A DNA stretch of 27,095 nt from Prevotella sp. CAG:891 (GTDB taxonomy: Bacteria > Bacteroidota > Bacteroidia > Bacteroidales > Bacteroidaceae). Made by a program: the position numbers and the translations under genes. The notes below the pieces were generated by a model. The model saw only the letters and a program-made list of their open reading frames with translations. It searched no databases and was not told where the DNA came from. This document shows, piece by piece, positions 23,306-27,095 of this stretch. How positions within the stretch are numbered: position 1 is the first letter of the stretch; each line of letters starts with the position of its first letter. The stretch lies in contig FR901692.1 in assembly GCA_000437675.1 (NCBI GenBank), positions 8,283-35,377 of the forward strand. The letters are read 5' to 3'.

Positions 23306-23761
23306 TTATTCGGGTAGCAAAACTTTGGCTATGGCTTTACGCAGTTTGCCTTGGCCGATGATGGGGGCATGTGCATCTTCGGGGAACATGACGTAGAACT
23401 GGCCGGGCTGTGCCGTGAAGTAAACGTCGGCGGGGGTGTTGTAGAGTGTAAAGTCGTTTTCGGCATCGAAGGGCTTTTCGCTTTCGCATTCCAAATTGCC
23501 CAATGCCGACCAACCTACGGTTTCGGCTCCCGAAAGCGGGAAGTGAACGTCGATGTAACGGCGGTGAACTTCGAGCTTTTGGTTCTCAGCCTCAACCAAG
23601 GTGGCATCGGCTACGTTGATAAAGAGTTTTTCGCCGTCGAGCGTGATACGTCCGGCAGGCACCTGCGTGAGGTCGTGCGACTTGACATAGTCGAAAAGCT
23701 GTTTGAGGAGTGGGTGCAAGGTCTCGGTGCGCTCACTTGCTTGAAGAGATTGCAGAATCAT
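23306..23761 (-). CDS. YhcH/YjgK/YiaL family protein
   Basis: The 151-residue protein belongs to the YhcH/YiaL cupin-like family (once called beta-galactosidase beta subunit). Typical parts are the middle segment EVHRRYIDVHFPLSGAET near residue 65-85, and the C-terminal MFPEDAHAPII (residues 125-135), where histidine and glutamate or aspartate side chains would bind a metal. YhcH of E. coli is part of the sialic-acid (nan) operon and is thought to act on a sugar intermediate or an anomer, but its reaction is not firmly known. Here it also follows a sialic-acid gene set. I chose ATG 23761: the upstream extension to 23791 would lie inside a terminator-like hairpin. Confidence 0.85.
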   Translation of the reverse strand: MILQSLQASERTETLHPLLKQLFDYVKSHDLTQVPAGRITLDGEKLFINVADATLVEAENQKLEVHRRYIDVHFPLSGAETVGWSALGNLECESEKPFDAENDFTLYNTPADVYFTAQPGQFYVMFPEDAHAPIIGQGKLRKAIAKVLLPE

Positions 23762-23778
23762 ATAGCGTAATGAAAAAT

Positions 23779-23819
23779 AGCAGGTGTCCAAAATCTTGCG
23801 ATTTCTTTGAACACCTGCT
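23779..23819 (-). terminator. Hairpin between the epimerase and YhcH genes
   Basis: AGCAGGTGTCCAAA (23779-23792) pairs with 23806-23819 with one mismatch, followed on the - strand by five T. Its arm resembles that of the hairpin at 23230-23268. Because it ends only 18 bases before the YhcH start codon, it may be a partial terminator or mRNA-processing site within the operon instead of a full stop. Confidence 0.7.
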
Positions 23820-23872
23820 GTGCTGTTTGTTAGTAAGTGTTTTACTTATTGAAGCGTTTAGGCTTATTGGGC

Positions 23873-25039
23873 TTATTTCAGCGTTTCCAAAATCTGCCAG
23901 CACTGGAACAAACCTCTGGGCACGTGGAAGCATCCCTTCCATTTTCCACCTTTGAGCGGCAGAAGAACTTCGCCCTGACGGTTCAGGTAGCCATACCATT
24001 CGGGATATTCGGCATCGGTGAAGTGCGACCAGGTATATTCGTGAACGCGTTCAAACCATTTCAAACATTCTTCGTTGCCGGTGAGCTGATAGCCCTTGAG
24101 CATGGTGATGAGCGTTTCGATGTGAACCCACCAAAGCTTTTGGTCCCATTCGAGTTGCTGACAGGGATGGCCCAGACGATCCATAAAGTAGAAAATGCCA
24201 CCGTGCTCCTTGTCCCAACCATATTCGGCCTCGTTGAGCGCGATGCGTACAGCCTTTTCAATGAGTTCGGGACGGTTCAGACGTTTGCCAAGGTCCATGA
24301 TGAACCACATGGCCTCGATGGCATGACCGGGGTTGAGCAAGCGGCCGTCGAAGCAGTCAACGAGGTTGCCGTCGGTGTCGAGGTGCTCTACAATCAAGCC
24401 CAGTTCGGGACGATAGAACACGTCCATCACTTCGTGAATGCAAGTGTCGATGGTGCGTTTCAGGAAGTCGGGTTCGAGCAATGGTTCGATTTCGAGTGCC
24501 ACGTTGCACAAAATCATGGGTAGTGCAAACGACTTCAGCTGGCGGGCACCCGCAGCAGCCTTGTTCCACTTGCCCTTCGGATTGTCGACTTTCGAAAGCA
24601 CAATGTCGAAGGTACGTTTTGCAATGTCGGCGTATTCAGCGTTGCCCGTAGCAATGCTCAACTGTCCGAAAGCAATGACAGCAAAGGTATAAGAGAAAAT
24701 GTTGTACGGTTCAACCAACGGATTGCCTTCGCGATCGAGCGAGAAATACCAGTTGAGGTTTCCGTCGTGGCCGTATTTCTTAAGAAATTCAGCACCCTGA
24801 ATGGCGCAGTCGAGCCATTCCTGACGTTTTTCTACCTTGTTGTAGAGCGTGGCAAACATCCATACTTCGCGGCCCTGCAGCCAAATGAATTTATCAGTGT
24901 CGTAAACCGAACCGTCGCGGTCGAGGCAGGTGAAGTAGCCACCAAATTCTTTGTCCTGCGACTTTTCGAGCCAGAAAGGGATAACCTTGTCAAGCAATTC
25001 CGATTTGTACTGCTCGGCTAATTGTTTGAAATCAGTCAT
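23873..25039 (-). CDS. nanE: N-acylglucosamine 2-epimerase (AGE family), sialic-acid catabolism
   Basis: The 388-residue protein has the length and (alpha/alpha)6-barrel motifs of the AGE/RenBP family. It interconverts N-acetylmannosamine and N-acetylglucosamine. The two catalytic histidines are visible: His239 in NPGHAIEAMW and His372 in CFHVPRGLFQCWQ. Other conserved stretches are GYFTCLDRDGSVYDTDKF near residue 34 and LQGREVWMF near residue 54. In Bacteroides fragilis a protein of this type, not the unrelated NanE of E. coli, supplies the epimerase step after the sialate lyase. Here it follows the mutarotase-symporter fusion by about 100 bases and precedes YhcH, as expected for a nan operon. 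The lyase (nanA/nanL) is not in the window. The symbol follows Bacteroides usage. Confidence 0.87.
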   Translation of the reverse strand: MTDFKQLAEQYKSELLDKVIPFWLEKSQDKEFGGYFTCLDRDGSVYDTDKFIWLQGREVWMFATLYNKVEKRQEWLDCAIQGAEFLKKYGHDGNLNWYFSLDREGNPLVEPYNIFSYTFAVIAFGQLSIATGNAEYADIAKRTFDIVLSKVDNPKGKWNKAAAGARQLKSFALPMILCNVALEIEPLLEPDFLKRTIDTCIHEVMDVFYRPELGLIVEHLDTDGNLVDCFDGRLLNPGHAIEAMWFIMDLGKRLNRPELIEKAVRIALNEAEYGWDKEHGGIFYFMDRLGHPCQQLEWDQKLWWVHIETLITMLKGYQLTGNEECLKWFERVHEYTWSHFTDAEYPEWYGYLNRQGEVLLPLKGGKWKGCFHVPRGLFQCWQILETLK

Positions 25040-25110
25040 ATTTAATATGTGGTGTTAAAAAAGATTTTGTTTTCCAATGATTAAATGCGTAACATCCATC
25101 CAGGAGATGT

Positions 25111-25146
25111 CGGAAGAATTTACCTGGAGAAGCCGGAAGAATTTAC
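25111..25146. repeat. Imperfect direct duplication at the 3' end of the symporter gene
   Basis: CGGAAGAATTTAC occurs at 25111-25123 and 25134-25146, so a 23-bp period is seen, the second copy overlapping the symporter stop codon. Flanking CCAGG/CCTGG bases at 25100-25127 can form a small stem. Confidence 0.75.
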
Positions 25147-27095
25147 TGCTCACGCTGTTTCCAAGTAAGGCCTTGCAGGTTCTTATCCTCGTGAATGAGG
25201 AACGACATGATGTAGCCCACCAGAACTGAAACGGTCATGCCAATGAAACCGTAGAGCAGGAAACTTGTGGGCGTGAGGTAACGCACAACGAACAGCGTGA
25301 TGACACCCACAATGAAACCGGTGAGCGCCGCCTTGCCGCCAATGCGCGGGAAGAAGATACCCATGAGGAATAAACCGCCCAAACCGCTGGAGAGCAGACT
25401 GAGAATTTCCTGGAAAAAGTCGAGCAGCGAAAGTATTTCCCAAGTAGCCATGAGCAGTGCAATGCCCATGCCCAATATGCCCGAAACAATGCAGGCACGA
25501 CGCGCCACGGTAACCATTTGCTTGTTGCTGGCCGAAGGATTGCTGCGTTTGTAGAAGTCGACGCTGAAAGCCGTAGCCACCGAGTTGATGTTCGACGAAA
25601 TGGTACTCATCGTGGCCGCAAAAATAGCAGCAATGAGCAAACCTGCCACGCCTTGCGGCAACTGGCTCATCATGAAGAAGGGGAAGATGGTGTCGGCCTT
25701 ACCCATGGTGTAGTCGAGAGCTGCAGGGTGCGTTTTGAAGAACGTGTAGAGTCCGGTGCCAATAGCAAAGAAGACTATCGAAATAAACACGCTCATCACA
25801 CCATTCATCATGATGCTGTGGCGCGCACTGCGTTCGTCCTTGGTGGTGAGGTAACGCTGAATGACCGTTTGGTCAGAGGTGTAAGAAATGAGGTTGTTGG
25901 CCATACCGCCCAGGATGATGACCCAGAAAGTAGCACTGCGGTAGTCGAAACTCCAGTCGAACATCTTGAACTTGTCGGCATCAAGAGCTATGTCAACAAA
26001 GCCGCCGAAACCACCTTCGGTGCTGAACGCCAAATAGAAGAAGGCGAGGAAGGCTTCACCTACGAGGATAATGCCCTGAACTACGTCGCCCCATACCACG
26101 GCCTCAACACCACCCATGGTGCAGTAGAGAATAGTGACAAGCGCCATGAGCACAATGTAGATGTAGAGGTCGATACCCGTTACGGCAGTCAGCGCGAGCG
26201 AGGGCAAATACAGCACCAATGCCATGCGAGCCACCATAAACACAATAAACAGCGCCGAAGCCAGCAGACGGGTGGAGGCGTTGAAACGGCGTTCAAGGTA
26301 TTCGTAGGCACTCGTTACGTTCAAGCGGCGGAAGAAGGGCAGGTAGTACTTAATCACCGGGAACGACATGAGTAAAATGGTGACAAGCATGGGGTAGTAG
26401 GTCCAGTCAGTGGCGTAGGCCTTGGCCGGATAAGCCATGTAAGTGATGGCGCTGAGCATGGTAGCGTAAATGCTGATGCCCGCTGCCCACCAGGGAATGC
26501 GACCACCGCCCTTGAAAAAGTCGTCGGCATCGCCTTCGCGACGCATGAAGTAGTAGCCCAACAGTACCATGCCGATGAGGTAGGCAATGAGCACCGTCCA
26601 GTTGAGCCAACTGAAGGAAGGACGCACCGTCATTTTAACGGCAGTGACGTCGGCTGAACGAACGCCGGGCTTGCTTTCACCGTCAACGATAATCCATTCG
26701 TTGCTCAATTTCGTGACACCGGCACCAGCACGTGCAAGGAGCGGCGACTGGCTTTCGGTAATCCAAGTGTCGGTAATGGTGTGGTAAATCAGCAGTTCGT
26801 TGTTGAAGCGATACCAATCAGCAGGGTGCGTCAGATACTCAGTTTCCTGCTGTTTGAGCAGATTCAGCGAATCGGCATGCACTTCGGGGTTAGCCGAGAG
26901 TTGCTCAATGACCAGTGGTCGGTTAACAGCCGCTTCAAAGATTTGGCGATTCACACCGCCGATAAACACAATATGAGCGCAGCCCGAGTTAATAGCCTGT
27001 CCGCCCACCATACCCATGAGGTCGGTGCGTCCGTGCGGCTTCATATCGGCCATTCGCGTCCAAGTGTTGGTATGCGGTTCGAAGCACCAGCCCCC
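25143..27095 (-). CDS. NanM-like mutarotase (kelch) fused to a sodium:solute symporter, 5' end outside window
   Basis: The frame is open through the right edge. The first 160 or so visible residues are the tail of a kelch beta-propeller: WCFEPHTNTWTRMADM at the edge is a kelch blade, and IVFIGGVNRQIFEAAVNRP, then HTITDTWITES, fit a cyclically permuted mutarotase (NanM family). From WLNWTVLIAYLIGMVLLGYYF on, the protein is a full-length SSS transporter with about 13 helices, including the ARMALVLYLPSLAL helix and FAATMSTISSNINSVATAF, the sodium-binding motif of the family. The N-terminus of SSS carriers faces the periplasm, so the propeller would be a periplasmic domain next to the mouth of the transporter. 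Given the following epimerase and YhcH genes, sialic acid is the likely substrate. N-terminal ~200 residues are missing from the window. Confidence 0.85.
   Translation of the reverse strand, partial: GGWCFEPHTNTWTRMADMKPHGRTDLMGMVGGQAINSGCAHIVFIGGVNRQIFEAAVNRPLVIEQLSANPEVHADSLNLLKQQETEYLTHPADWYRFNNELLIYHTITDTWITESQSPLLARAGAGVTKLSNEWIIVDGESKPGVRSADVTAVKMTVRPSFSWLNWTVLIAYLIGMVLLGYYFMRREGDADDFFKGGGRIPWWAAGISIYATMLSAITYMAYPAKAYATDWTYYPMLVTILLMSFPVIKYYLPFFRRLNVTSAYEYLERRFNASTRLLASALFIVFMVARMALVLYLPSLALTAVTGIDLYIYIVLMALVTILYCTMGGVEAVVWGDVVQGIILVGEAFLAFFYLAFSTEGGFGGFVDIALDADKFKMFDWSFDYRSATFWVIILGGMANNLISYTSDQTVIQRYLTTKDERSARHSIMMNGVMSVFISIVFFAIGTGLYTFFKTHPAALDYTMGKADTIFPFFMMSQLPQGVAGLLIAAIFAATMSTISSNINSVATAFSVDFYKRSNPSASNKQMVTVARRACIVSGILGMGIALLMATWEILSLLDFFQEILSLLSSGLGGLFLMGIFFPRIGGKAALTGFIVGVITLFVVRYLTPTSFLLYGFIGMTVSVLVGYIMSFLIHEDKNLQGLTWKQREQ

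Noticed and set aside
25518..26375. 285-codon + strand open frame
   Set aside because: Antisense to the symporter helices; its residues are rich in His, Arg and Glu, as expected when hydrophobic codons are read in reverse.

Overview
The window reads as a chromosomal segment from a member of the Bacteroidales, most likely Prevotella-like. The evidence is the repeated promoter -7 box of the TAnnTTTG type in front of several genes, an outer-membrane beta-barrel protein with a carboxypeptidase-regulatory-like N-terminus, a DUF4301 gene, a paired acyltransferase locus of the glycine-lipid (glsA/glsB) type, and a sialic-acid cluster of the Bacteroides kind (AGE-type epimerase rather than NanE of E. 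coli). Genus and species cannot be fixed from sequence reading alone.

Layout, left to right. Positions 1-1029 hold the C-terminal part of a MATE exporter, followed by pyrH (UMP kinase). A bidirectional terminator separates pyrH from a convergent S9 prolyl-oligopeptidase-type peptidase. Next come rpe and nrnA (4110-5820, + strand), closed by two stacked hairpins that also serve the convergent glsA-glsB pair (7861 to 6047, - strand). Back-to-back TAnnTTTG boxes near 8026-8084 separate glsA from a seven-helix membrane protein with a C-terminal AraC-type DNA-binding domain, directly followed by a 977-residue outer-membrane beta-barrel protein. An 865-base gene-poor stretch then carries a 21-bp tandem repeat array. 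After it come a CNNM/CBS membrane protein, a membrane-anchored metallophosphoesterase, a DUF4301 protein and a two-gene chromate-type transporter (chrA halves), the last preceded by a long inverted repeat, a TTTCCC microsatellite and a perfect 16-bp palindrome.

Positions 18941-20056 are a long gap with a terminator, a possible small structured RNA, one weak small ORF and the promoter and structured leader of a type II NADH dehydrogenase (ndh). Downstream of ndh are a strong terminator and a 191-bp element with perfect 18-bp terminal inverted repeats that looks like a MITE. On the - strand follow purT and, further right, a sialic-acid catabolic operon transcribed leftward: a NanM-like kelch mutarotase fused to a sodium:solute symporter (running off the right edge), an N-acylglucosamine 2-epimerase and a YhcH-family protein. 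Two intergenic hairpins with related arms punctuate that operon.

No rRNA, tRNA, CRISPR array, complete insertion sequence or phage gene is visible. Most genes are ordinary housekeeping or envelope genes. The parts that deserve a second look are the membrane regulator/outer-membrane pair, the NanM-symporter fusion, the 21-bp heptad-encoding repeat array, the MITE-like element, the candidate structured RNA near 19306-19391, and the simple repeats around the chromate transporter pair. I did not find a clearly undescribed multi-gene system.
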